Assembly: GCA_900708905.1 (NCBI GenBank) | Contig: CAADRB010000056.1 | Location: 316,187-380,186 of the forward strand | Source of the DNA: Hymenolepis diminuta | Lineage: Eukaryota; Platyhelminthes; Cestoda; Cyclophyllidea; Hymenolepididae | Direction of reading: 5' to 3' | DNA: 64,000 bases | Shown here: positions 1 through 12,200 of the stretch, in pieces | Position numbering within the stretch: position 1 is the first letter of the stretch | Layout of the letters: each line of letters opens with the position of its first letter | Position numbers and translations under genes: made by a program | Notes under the pieces: model-generated | Seen by the model: the letters and a program-made list of their open reading frames with translations, nothing else | Told to the model about the DNA's origin: nothing | Databases searched by the model: none

Positions 1-737
1 TCGAAAGCATGTCGAACTTCAGCATCTGCAATATCTGGCTCTAAACTTCCGACAAAGAGTGTACGAGTTGCTTTCGGGTCATTTAGAGGTTCATGTTCCA
101 TGGAATCTGGACGGTTACCTCGTCCATAGTTATAGGGACGACGATTAGATGAACGAATGGGGGATCGTGATCGTTCTTCAAGATCAGATGAACGATGAAC
201 AGAGGACGAAGTAGGTTTTGAATAGGAAAATCCATGATGTTGATGGGGCGAATTTGATTTTTCATGTCTCCTCCCTATTCCGCGCATTAGAGATTCCCTC
301 TCATCCCAGATTTCAACGTTGAATGACCGATCACAGATGTAAACCTGGCTTTTGTTTTTGAGAGCCCGATGAGCGTCATCTGAATGACTAAATGAGTTAA
401 AAATATTTCAATCATAAAATATTACTCAAAGTTCATGAAAATCTTCAAAATGTTGCCCTCACCGAAAATTTATGATTGCAAGCCGTCGATCAGATGATTT
501 AAATGTGCGAATTTCCACATCTCTAAAGGGTAAGAAGGCCTTGCGCAATTGTTCTTGTACATAGTCCGCATCATAATTGAGGGAAATTTTTCGTACACAA
601 AGACATCGAAAGCTTTGGTGGTGACTTGAGCTAGTTTCAGGACTGTGATTATCATAAGAACGCTCCCGACGCCTCTTTGAACTACTTTCACAACTATCCC
701 GAGGATCTCTTTCTCTTCTAATCTCATCTCGAGCCAT
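1..737 (-). CDS. RBM15: RBM15/spenito-like RNA-binding protein, 5' part (runs off the window)
   Basis: Two exons are visible, 737-463 and 387-1, joined by a 75-bp GT-AG intron (462-388); the reading frame stays open to the window edge. The start at 735-737 opens an Arg/Ser/Glu-rich head (MARDEIRRERDPRD). An RRM follows (strand motifs RCLCVRKI and LAIINFR, the second continuing across the splice into HSDDAHRALK), then a basic Ser/Arg/Tyr linker, then the beginning of a second RRM with RNP2-like TLFVGSLEP preceded by DPKATR. A first RRM, a basic linker and a second RRM starting with R-TLF-G-L is the layout of RBM15/spenito (split-ends family). These are nuclear proteins that act in mRNA processing and as adaptors of the m6A writer complex. 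The third RRM and the SPOC domain would lie outside. A different RS-type multi-RRM protein cannot be fully excluded. Confidence 0.75.
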
Positions 738-1872
738 AGTATTTAACAGAGATATTTTATATATTAAATATTAGAAAATAGCAAATCATAAGCAGTCACT
801 TAAATATACGCGCACGCTATGAACATACTCAACAAATACCTTAAATTTATAATTACCATAATTTTGCCAAACATAAAATTTGGTAACCATAAGTTCACAA
901 CTTTGAGTATATATTCTCAAAGTTATTATCTTTATATCCCACAATTTACTAAAAAATCTGTGTACGTGTTATAGTTCACTTTGCCGAATTTATCCTTATG
1001 AGAAATTCATGAATTTCACAGCTAATTAATAAAAACATCTCGGAAAACATTATAACATTATTTGAATGTGCTAAGTATGCTGAAAATAATTGAGTAATAA
1101 TGTACATTCCTTCACTGTAGTTTTCTTTGATATTGAATTATCCAACAGCGTTTCGTGTTAATCGAGTGTAGTTTTAAAGTTTATCCGACAGAACATATTT
1201 TAAATTGTGAATATGACCTCATATAACTGTAGAATTCTTTTATTTATGAGGTTTCGTCAAGAATCACTCTTTTATTCCACAGTGGAATAACATTATTTGT
1301 ACTCAAGAAACTTTTAGGAGTTAAAACGTTATTTTAAAAGCAACATAGAATTATTATAGATTTGCTGCATACACAATAAATTGAATAATACGTGAAAATG
1401 TGATCAGGTCCGTTTCATTTTGCTACTATCTGTATTCATGAGATAAACTGCCCTGTTGCTTCCACCAGCGAAGCTATTTATTTAACTAATATAAACTTCA
1501 ATGTGCTAGTTTTAAAGGCATTTAGATTATGATACAAGATTGGGAAAGTTAGAAAGTTTGTGATAGAACACAATAAATGCGTATCTTCCTTAATGCCTTC
1601 AAAATAAGGCTTTTGTCCAGGTTGGCTTTGTCTTTATTTTGAAATCCAAAACATTTGAGTATTTGTGCAGTGTTCCCTGCTTACCACACCTATTTATATC
1701 GGACATGATGTTAAAAGCATGATTTATGATTTGAATACAAGTTTTCAAGCTCGAGCCATTTGTGAAACCAGTTGTCATTACCTTAATATCGTCTGTAATT
1801 TGACAACATTTTAATATTGATACCACCACATTGTATCAGAACTGTAATGCTGATGCGAAAGTCAAGATACTA

Positions 1873-2200
1873 GCTGTTACAACGCTATGATCTAGCGGAG
1901 CCACATCGATCGAATAGATGGAATAGGTTAAGTCACTCGTGTCGTCAGATCAGTTTGCGGATGGCAGGCAAGCCACCCCCCCTCCCCCCCAATTTATTAA
2001 TTTGCAAATTAGGTTTATATACAAAACATCTTTGCCAGCCATGTCTCATTTTCGGTGTCCCGGCGTGATGATCGACATCTGTTTAGGTATCTATATGCAA
2101 ACATGCAAACACACAGCGGGACCACCTGTCGACACTATAGTCAATCATCTCTAATCTCCAGGTGTTGATAGACATTTACTGGCTATAGCACTAGTGAAAG
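1873..2200 (+). repeat. R1 dispersed repeat, copy 1
   Basis: This shares a long alignable core with 48845-49050 and 50606-50885 (plus) and with 52885-53120 (minus). Landmarks in order are gatcgaatagatggaata, gtcactcgtgtcgtcagatc, a GGCAGGCAAGCC box followed by a C-rich run, atttattaatt, gatgatcgacatctgttta and aaacacacagcggga. No coding capacity is evident. The family is recognised only by comparison within this window; boundaries are approximate. Confidence 0.7.
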
Positions 2201-3244
2201 GTCTTCTATCTCAAAGAAGCAGACCAATCGCCAAATCAATATTCATTTTATCCTTCACATACCCTTTTATTGGGTATGTGTATTACAGTTATCGCAGATC
2301 AGTGTTACCTAACCGTACTTTTAAAGATTCAATTAAGGATAGGTTGCTTGAATTGCTACTAAAAATTTAAACCCGTATGAATTTGTTAATATTCCCATTG
2401 AGACTTCATTCATTGTATAATTTTTGCAGGTGCGGGCATTTAAGAATGGATAAGGTATTCTTATATAAAACAATCGCAGATCACTAGGAGACAAATTAAT
2501 AATATTTGACTTTAGTAGTTCTGGAGTTTGGTAGTTTATTCCGGAGTTCCTTTGATGAGATGCTCGAATTCAGCAACCCCTATTGCTGACCAGAACTAAG
2601 TATTGCGGATGCTCAAATCTGATCTGTTTGTAAATTACATATAGGGGTCATTTAGCTTCACTGTTGGAAATGACAATGTGCAACTACAGAATATTTCTTT
2701 GACAACAACGATTCAAGTTATGATAACGGTGGATTTCTGTCCATCTATCTACTTCTTTCTTTTCACCCTCTTTCGAACAAATTTATTCCAAATTTGAATT
2801 AACCACACTTGATAATTATTCATTGCAGTAAACTCGTGTTAATTGCATTTCTAAGCAAAGTATTAACCCTCCATTGCACATTTTGTCTTTCGAGAATCGT
2901 TTACTTTAATGACTAGATATTTTTACAGTATCCGTGTCAAGTTATAACGTACTCAAGTTGTCCTTTAACAATTGTAAGGATAAAAAAGCCTTTAGGCCTT
3001 TAAATAAATTTCTTGGAGAAAAACACAACTTTTGCAACTAAGTAACGTCTGAATCTAATTTTCTTCCGGATAAGTATATCATGGGATCTGCATTGAGTCA
3101 CTTAAAGTTATTCATACTAATACTTATAGATTTCAATATGTTGTTATAACGTCAAGATTGACATACATACTTCAAATCAAATACTGCAACAACTTATGAA
3201 TCTCCACTTCCTGTTGCTTATTCTACCTGAAGTGAAAGACTGAG

Positions 3245-3340
3245 CAGCTACACTTACTAAAGACTAGTCGATAATTGCTATAGCCAACAGGTGTCTATCA
3301 ACACATGACGATTAGAAATGATTGACTGGCGATAATCAAA
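3245..3340 (-). repeat. R1 repeat, partial copy in reverse orientation
   Basis: The reverse complement matches the distal part of copy 1 (about 2140-2200). Shared blocks are tcaatcat, a gttgatagac-like block and tggctatagca. It lies about 1.1 kb from copy 1, so the two form an inverted pair. Confidence 0.55.
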
Positions 3341-3739
3341 TAAAAGGCTGCATAATATCAATCTATTAACATGATTTCTTAAGGAAATTCGGTACATAAA
3401 TCATGTTCGTGTAGCTAAGGTAGAGTTTGATGGAAGAATATGTGCATTGAAAAGGTAAAGAAATGTGAAGGTTTCTAATATTAAATGCAAATATCTTCAG
3501 TGAATAGTTATTGACCCCACTTCATCACTAAACTTCTTTTGGCTGGAGTAGAGATCGATTTGATTTTGTTTTAAAGGTTATTTAAGTGAAAATTATGCTG
3601 AATACAACTTCTATCTTTAGAACGCCAAATTACATTAAATAGACATTTACAATCGTCGGTTTTGCAAGCCATCTCAAGATCATGTGAAATCACATTGCAT
3701 AATGTTATTAAACTGAATGACAGCATCAATTCTACCCAC

Positions 3740-3756
3740 ATATATATATATATATA
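3740..3756. repeat. (TA)n microsatellite
   Basis: Uninterrupted alternating T and A for about 17 bases. Confidence 0.8.
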
Positions 3757-4786
3757 ACTAAGATTCTCAGTTTGTAAGTCCATTAAGTTAAAAGGCCAAA
3801 TCGGGGATATGTTTTGGACAAGGGTTGTGTACCTTTGAATGTTACATTTACTGGCGAAAGGGAAATGGATAGCAAAATTGTAAAATCCTGGTCTAAACTC
3901 CAACGATTTCTGTATAACTCAAGCACGACTGGCGCTACTCTTTAAATAAAGCCGTCCCCGATTGAGTATTTGGAAGTATTCTCTTCAATTAAAGCTTAAC
4001 TTTAAAGGCATCTCTATAGCCGATATTGATTTTCAAGAGCGAGTGTTTTTATCTACCCATACTTTCGTAATCTATCGCTCCACAACCCACTATACATTCG
4101 ACTGATAGTAGAAGGCATACCCTATTTAATAATTTTTAAAGATTGAGTAATGATGCCACCTCCACCCCTGGATTTATAGATATAGTTGGTTTAAGCAGCA
4201 ATTGGCTAACGGAATATTTTGTCGTGGGAAATAGCAATGTGAAACAATATCATATCAAATTGGTTTAATGGGTCTTTAATATTTCCAAAGGTTACTGCCT
4301 TAATTACCTTCCTGTTTTGCTAACATTTTGAAACATATCAATAAGAATATAATAAAACAATCGCTTTGAACTATTGCAAATCATGCATCTCAATGGCTAT
4401 CCACCTATCAGTGATAGAAGAATCAGTTGTAAACCAGAAATATAACCGAAATCACAGCTGATCCTAATTATCCAATGCGGAATATCACAACAATATAAAA
4501 AAACATTCCATCACTAATAGTAGGTTCATAACCAGTGCCAATCTTGAACAAATAAATCTTAGAATCTCTAAAGAGCCTTGCACTTTACTGCCCTTCATTC
4601 CAGAATACGGACATGTGCCGATGAGATCCGATCTTGCATTTTAGCCAACTCATAAAACGGGGAAATTTCCACGAAGCAAAACCATATTAGAAAATAATAA
4701 CATTTACACTCAAATGACCAGAATAAAAAAGCAGCGGAAAGGCGAAAACCAGTAGCAGCAGGTATTTTTGAGATGATTAAATGACT

Positions 4787-4792
4787 TTTATT
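4787..4792 (-). promoter_or_regulatory. poly(A) signal AATAAA for Rpn10
   Basis: A canonical hexamer on the minus strand, 24 bases after the Rpn10 stop codon. This is a very short 3' UTR arrangement, but the position suits 3' end formation of that gene. Confidence 0.55.
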
Positions 4793-4815
4793 GAACACCA
4801 ACTTCTCAGAAAATT

Positions 4816-7294
4816 CTACTTCTGGTTCCCTTCATCTTCATCCATTTTCTTCTCTCTTCCCTGTTTATCCTTTGGCCCACTACTGCTGGTAAGAGACTCA
4901 ATCGCCTGACGCACTTCTTCACTCTGAGGATCTACACCTGGAAGATACTGGAGAACCGATTGGAGGAATTCGGGGTCACATTCCACAGCCGAGGGTTTAT
5001 CAGGTTGTTCTTGTTGAGTTGAAGTTGAAGCAGGTGGAACATCGTCGACTTCCATTGATTGAACTCCAGCATCGTTCTTCTGTTTAAAAAAGTTCAGAGT
5101 GGTTTGATAAGTAAAATAAATGGCTCAATCGAAACTCCAAACAGTCTTTGGCATAGTATAGTCGATTTGATAAACGCAAACAGTTTGAAAAGCTCTTGAT
5201 CCAAACACCAACGCATGTTCCAATTATAATTCCTAAGCGCATTTAGGAAAGTGTCTTTCAATAATCGTCTTGAGCAGAGACTTACCAATGAGAAACTCAA
5301 TCACTCCTCCCCCCTCCCCCCCGCCCCACACACATACCCTTATTAAGCTGACTTAAAGAATGTGGTTGGCTATTCAACTCATTGGAAATCAAAATTGATT
5401 ATACAGACGAGCACGAAAATCGCTACACCAAGGCACACTTGTCCAAATACGATGTTTGGAAAACCCAGATGATAGCTGCTAAACCAAAGAGAAGAAATGC
5501 TAGTAAGACAACAGTAATCTATTTACCTCTTGACCACCAGTTATCGAATTTAATTTTACTTTTATCAACGGATTCATACTAACGAATTTCATAAGTGAGA
5601 TAGACATAAATTCAGCAATATGATAATTAAAATAAAAAGTAATGAAAATCTATTCAAATAAAGGTCTGCGTTATCAAATATAAATGCAAGGATCGTTTCC
5701 TAGGATCATTTTAACAATTGGCCTACCATAATTAGGATGAAATGTCATAAAAATTACTGGATTTATACCATTAAGTTAGGATCTCGAATCACATAATTTT
5801 GCAAGTAACGACTAGACCACCTGCACAAGTTAGCGCATTTACAACTTTGTGTGCAGAAAAATAAATATTTAAACAAAAACATGAAACCTGAGTTCTAGTA
5901 ATCATGTGTAAGAAAAAAATAGATATATAATCCAGAATTTAAGCTATCTGTGCACATACATATTGCGATGGGAGAGATCACTGGGAACTACCATATAAAA
6001 TGAATTCGTAAACATGTTAAAAAACAAACTGATACTTTCAAATTTAATTTTCGGAATATAATCTAAATTTAACTCATATAAACCTACATGAGAGATGAAT
6101 CAAATTTAAAAAGTCACATTAATATTATATCTAAAACGTCCATTTAAATAAATTCTATACAAATGGAAATAAGATAAGGATTCAAATTACACATCTAAAG
6201 CCAAGCTACAAAAGAAAAACTGCCGTACATCCTATCAAATACAATACAAACATCATACAAGCAATCAAAAGAGGAAATGAATAGAAATTAACCTCAGATT
6301 CAGGCTTTTCGGATTTATCAACCGGCTTTGCAACTTCGGCTTCTTGGGTCTGTATGGACATTTGGATGGCGTAAGCAATTTGTTCATCTTCTGTCATATT
6401 GGCAATATCCACTGTGCCAGACGCAATTGCATTGGCACTAGGTCCACCGACATCTTGCATCGAGAGAGCGAGAGCTTGTCGCAGAAAATCATCTTCAGAA
6501 GTACCTGCTGCTTGAGGTAGAACTGCGGAGGGTTGAGCAGCCGATTCCGCATTCGCTTGGCGTTCTTGTGCTTGATGATGCTCCTCCATGGAAACACGAA
6601 GAGCGTAGAGAAGATCAGGATCATCTATAGCATCCATTCCGAATTCAGCGTCGAAGCCAGAGAGACCAATTGACCCAGCACCATCCTCTCCACCAATTAT
6701 TGGACTGCTGTGAAGGGATTCACGTAAACCAGTTCCCGGTGGAACGGTGACTAAATGAGATCCAGTACCATCCTTCCCGTTTACCGCTTCAACAAAATCA
6801 AGGAGCTTCTTTTGGTTCACTTCATCTTCTCCAAAATTAACGATATCGACATTAACCTTCTCCTTCTTAAGACGCCTGGCTAATTTAACCATATCCGCTT
6901 CATCATCTTTAATAGGACTACCAATAAAGCAAATAATTCGCATCTTTTGTTGACGAAGCTGACGATGACGAAGGGCCAGATGAGCAATCCTTATTGAGGT
7001 ACAAAACCTTATATCTCCTTTGAGCTGGACTGCATGGAGTCTACTCATCAGCTTATTCACATCACTGGTAAGGGTACATAAAATTTCAGTATTGGCGAGC
7101 GATATTAATCCGACGGTATTCTCTGGGTTAGCGTTCCGTTTAATGTGACATAGGAAGTTTACTGCGTCGTGCTGAGCTTGCAGACGAGTTGGAACGAAAT
7201 CTCCATTACGCATAAAATCGCTGTTGTCTACACTAAGGAAAAAAAAATAATATGAAAGGTTAACATACGCTATCATTAAAGCCTCCTGTGACAT
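4816..7294 (-). CDS. PSMD4: 26S proteasome regulatory subunit Rpn10/PSMD4 (ubiquitin receptor)
   Basis: Rpn10 is the ubiquitin-chain receptor of the 19S proteasome cap. Exons are 7294-7269, 7232-6293 and 5079-4816, giving 409 residues (human is about 377). The small first exon encodes MSQEALMI, matching the position of the family's N-terminal strand; the codon split by a 36-bp intron rejoins as [12 protein letters not shown], the classic VWA start. The VWA domain covers about residues 1-190. Three UIM helices follow, at about 211-228 ([14 protein letters not shown]), 254-270 ([15 protein letters not shown]) and 289-305 ([13 protein letters not shown]). The C-terminal exon holds the acidic tail with [16 protein letters not shown] and a lysine-rich end. 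A 1.2-kb intron (5080-6292) separates UIM3 from that tail. The gene is divergent from the dynein gene. I am very sure of the identity and fairly sure of the tiny first exon. Confidence 0.93.
5305..5328 (-). repeat. C-rich run (G-runs in the Rpn10 pre-mRNA)
   Basis: Four C-runs separated by single T or G bases lie inside the large Rpn10 intron. On the transcribed RNA this gives consecutive G-tracts that could form a G-quadruplex. The interpretation is from composition only. Confidence 0.5.
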
Positions 7295-9262
7295 ATCCGA
7301 ATGAATCACAAATTAATCCGAAATTTACGGTCGGCTGTAAGGTTATTTAAAGTAGGATACACAAAAAATAACATGTAAAATTGGAATTATGCAACACACT
7401 TATATATATTTAGTTTGCCTAGCAGTGGAGATTTAATTATCATGATAAAACTTCACAATATTTTTAGCTTAATAGAATTTGCGTTCTTGAAAACATATTA
7501 TTTAAATCCTTACTGAATGTTAATTATTACAATGTTTACTTTAAGGAAAAAAGAAACAAGCGAAACTTAACGGTGGCTAGTAATTATCATAAAAATAATG
7601 TATGCCTTCTTAGTGGAATAGCTTTGTGTAATTGAAAACAGGTAATACATAGTATACTAAGATACACATATATAAAATATAAAGCTAATTACCAATCCTA
7701 GACACAAGTATTCCTCGTACTGTCATTCTTTTTACGGAGTAGTACAAGTGAAACGTAAAAAAGAAATTTCCGAAAATAATAAATTTATAGGCCCATAGAG
7801 TATTAATAGCCTATAGAGACCACGTTTATTACAAGTCCCCCCATTTAAAGCTTCCATAGATAATTCTAAAATCCCTTTGTCATCGATAGGAAGGCGAAAA
7901 AATGCTTTGGCATGCACAAAGAGTGTAATATCAATACCATGTCATAATCATTCCGCCTCCACGCCAAAACCGTTAGAGGTCATGATATCAACTGTCGTTC
8001 TTCGATTAATTCGTTGTTCCACCAATTACATTTTGCCATATTTAATTCAGAATTTCAATAATCATGAATGATTAATTCAATTTTCCCCGGCCTATCACAA
8101 TCTACCCAAACCCAAATTGGAGAGAATAAATAGAGTCATAATTAGTTGACAAATGTTCGATTACTAGACTCGCCTTTTCTGGTAATATCGCCGTTTTCTC
8201 TCTCTCTCTCTCTCTTTCTGGGATCTGTGCAATTTTAACATACCTCATAAAAGTGGACATGACTACACGTCATATCAGTCGCAAACATTTTCATATCTAT
8301 TTTGTTCGTAAATATCATGACCTTGCTAATCATTTTGTTTACCTTGGTTAAATTTACCTAAGATTAAGATTTGGTGTAAATTATTATTATTTTTGAATTT
8401 AGAAGCTCGTGAAAGGATTTACGTTGTAGTCTGCAGTTTTGTATAGGTTTACTCTTTTATATCCGGAAACTGGTGAATATAGGAAAGGTAACTATCGTAA
8501 AATGTGAGCAATCGGTTAGACGATTAATAGAATAAATTCAGTTGGTAAGATGTTGTGCGGAAGTTTCTTATTTCTGAAATTTGTGCTTGCATGTTAGATA
8601 CTCAGTAAGATAATTCCATGTTGATTGTCATAATCTGCTCTTCTTGACAATACTTTATAAATTATTAAAGACAGGGGTTTTAAGTCCTGGGCAAGTTGAG
8701 TGGGGGTTGTCTTGCATTGTTGAAGGATTATCATCATTAAAGTACATGTGGAAATCTAAAACGCATTAAAGTGAAAGGACACAGGAGTGGAGCCGGACTT
8801 ACCACAATTTCTCAGAAGCGAAAGATGACTATTGATCAGTAAGGGTACAATTTAGAAAAAAATGAGGGACAATGACTAGCAAAAGAATTTCACTAGATAA
8901 GAGGGTTTCATCCGAAAACCCATTTATAATTAAGATGAATATGAGTAAAATTACGCATTTAGATGAAATCAAGTAGTACAAAATAACTTCTGACTGAAAT
9001 TGGTAGACCGAAATTACATATACTAAAATCTATTGAAATATTGTCAGATATTTAATAAATGGTTAACTTAGCAGTAAATAGGATTATTTAGTACCGTTAT
9101 TTTTCATATCTTTGAACGCTTTACACAACCGTTTAAAAATAATTTCATCAAACAAAAACTTTATCTAGTTAAACAGTTATTTACAATTTCATTGTTGAAA
9201 ACAATTTATTCTATTTTATTTTACTTATAAGGTCATCTATTTGTGTCATACAATTTTGAAAT
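7295..9262. other. divergent intergenic region between Rpn10 and dynein
   Basis: A head-to-head interval of about 2 kb between two start codons, so it should hold both promoters. I see a pure TC microsatellite at 8197-8215 and otherwise AT-rich DNA. No TATA box or coding exon can be assigned with confidence. Further 5' exons of the dynein gene could be hidden here, because its true start is not certain. Confidence 0.5.
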
Positions 9263-12200
9263 ATGGGGAGCAGGCGCAAATTGCATAGCGGTGACGACAT
9301 AGCCATATTTGAAGGTGTAAAGAAATACATTAAAGCTAGAGAAGAGGATCCTAAGTTGAAGGCAATGCTTGCCTTTACAGTTAAAAATAATCGTGAAAAA
9401 CAATACAACAAGTTATTGTATGACCGTTTTACGTAATATATATGTCAGATATTCACGAGCCAAATCTCTTAATTCAATTAAGATGCGCCAGGCTAAAAGA
9501 AGATTAGATTTGAATCAACCAGAGCCTGAAATTCCAAACTCAGTATGAAATTCTCCTATTTATTAATTAAGCAGATTATGAGTGATAGTAGGAAGCTGAA
9601 GCATGCATATGAAAGTCTGGTTGACTGCATTAAAGAAAGTGACGTTCCTTCGATACAGGAAAGCTGGTTGGAGAATATTTTATCTAAAATTCCCCCCGAA
9701 TTGCGAATTGGAAAAGAGTCTGAACTGAACCAGGTCTTGGATGAAGTTCAAGCCAACTTCCGAAATAGCATGCAAAAGAATGTTTTACAACAGTCTCTGA
9801 AGGTTCCTCCGATTAAGGGATTAGAAATGGAGGACTTGAAAATCCCCATTCCGAAGCCTATGTAACTTAAATCTGCGTTTACTAATTGTGTAGTGGTATG
9901 AACTTTGCGAATTCTTGGCATGCTGACTATATTTCTCACCGACTGGACTTACAAGATCGTCTTTTGAATGTCTATCCACAAATGGAAAGGATTTTAGTAA
10001 TTTGTGATCGGTATTTGAAGCCGATCAATCTCGTAGATATAAATTACTTGAGGTAATGGCCCGATGCCATGTTTACTATCCGATAAATAGGGAATCTGGA
10101 CCCCTCGATTTTGATGTTGTCAACACTAAAATTCAACGTGATATTGGCAAATATTATGATACACTTATGAATAAGTAATTCAATAATTTGTTTTATATCT
10201 TTAGGTGGTATCCTAAACTTGTTTCCATATTCACTTCAAAAACCCGAATGCCCCTTCCAAAGCCGGAAAAAATGGATGCATTTTTCAATTGTACCAGCAT
10301 TTTGATGTCAAATAGGGTTTGTTTACTTTATCTATCGAAGGAAATTTGTTTTATAGGTAAAAGTATTTCTTTTAAGAAATTTAAAAATATGGACTGATCT
10401 GTTTGAAACCAATCAAACTGAAACTCTACCAGTTTTTAAAATATATCTAACTTATGAAAATCAAACTGCAAAATTCTTCCCCGCCTGCGAAGATCTAGAA
10501 GACCTTTTAGTGACTATCGCCAGGCATATTGCAGAATCAATGCCCAGGGTTTGAAGATTAATTATAAGCCTTTTTCCCTCACTTATTATCTTAAGTAGTA
10601 AGTATCGTTGCACTTCTCCCTAGATACCAACTATATTGGCGGCGCTATATAAGTCAAACTCCCAGAAATATATTGATTCAGAGATAGCTCCTCATATAAT
10701 AGAACCTATTTTGGAGGATCTTAAGAAATTCGCTAGACAATATTTTGAACCAGCTGCAAAGTTTTTTCACGATAAAATTGGTAAGTCGGTTTTATTTTGA
10801 TCGATTTTATTATTTTTTTAAGTTGAACCGTATTCCTATATCTTTGATGGAACTGAGGTAAAGAAGGTAAATGACTTTCTAAACGAGGATCCAAATTTAA
10901 GTGAATATATCTCTGTAAGTTTAATAATGAAATTAAGTTAATAATTTGCCTTTGATTTACCTCATTTCCACCTATTTCAAACCAGTATGTCAGCCGGCTT
11001 CATTCACTGGCCCAAAAAATATATGCCTTTCCCGATGTGGAATACTTTAATCTGATTCGTCTGGATTGTGAAGATTTAAAGATAGGTCTTGCAAAAGAAT
11101 GCAAGCGATTGGCTAATATCCTTCTTGAGAATTTGGCCAATAAACTCCGCGCCACTAATCAAAAGTGGGTTATTGGCTCTTTTTGCCTCTAATTTTCCTG
11201 ATAGAGTTTGTGCCACTTTTGAAGAAATACAAGCGAGATGCCGTACTGTTCCAGATAGCAGTGAAGAATTAGTTGAACTCAATTCCTACATGGAAGAGGC
11301 TAGGTGTCAGGGAATGGTCCGAATGGAAGAAAAAATTCAAGTATCTTTCGTTAAAATGGACTAATTATCATCGAATTTATACTGTATAACTCAGCTTTCC
11401 ATTTTTCTCCATTGCAGTGGACTCGCGACTATCTAAAATACCTCCTAGACGTTCATGAATTCACACCTGAAGATATTCAGCTAAATGCTCAGGTCCTTAC
11501 CTGGAAAACTCGAATTATTCCTGAATTTGATGCTCATGATAAGGTAAATATTTGAATATTATCTTAATTATTTGGTCTTTTTTTGCATTTGTATCAAGGG
11601 AATCTATTTTCTCTATTTAAGTTGTGCCCTCTTTCACTATGCGTTAGATTTTTTGATGATATTTTTTTTCCCCGTTAGGGAAATTAAGCACATCACATGT
11701 TAAAGAAGACAAAAAAATTATCAATGGTTATACTTATCAGAATATTTAACGATTTACTAATAAATATTTACATAAAATAATAATTGTGTGAGAGAAAAAT
11801 GGGACGTTCATAACTTCCGTGGCAATTATTTTATTGAATCGACTGTTTAGACTTCTAAGGTGTAACACATTGGGGACAATATAAAAACCTCAGAAGACTC
11901 CAAAGAAAACACGTCTGGTTTAGTTCGCATAGTTCTTTATTGTGTTAATTGCAGTTTATCAGATAGGTAAACTCGACATATCTGTGGACAAGGGAGGTCA
12001 TACCCAAGCCGCCCTGTCTCAAAGGAAGTTTATCATATGACCGACACTGAGAGCCTGGATACCGCATCTGTTCAATAACATTGACATTTCAATTTCACAC
12101 TTATGCTTCAGATGCAAGAAAGAATCCGAACTGTGTACGAGCAGCGTATCTTCGAGGAACGCGAACAGTTGGACGATAAATTGAAGCGTCTACGAAATCG

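Larger units (their letters stand above)
738..4786. other. intergenic DNA between the RBM15-like gene and Rpn10
   Basis: About 4 kb of AT-rich DNA in which I find no convincing exon. It contains the upstream region of the RBM15-like gene, one long and one partial R1 repeat, and a short TA microsatellite. Open frames here (for example minus 3571-3903) show no recognisable motif and no exon-like codon pattern. Confidence 0.6.

Noticed and set aside
5382..5582. Plus-strand frame in the Rpn10 intron (lysine-rich, 66 codons)
   Set aside because: No recognisable motif, no splice or neighbour support; could be a transposon scrap.
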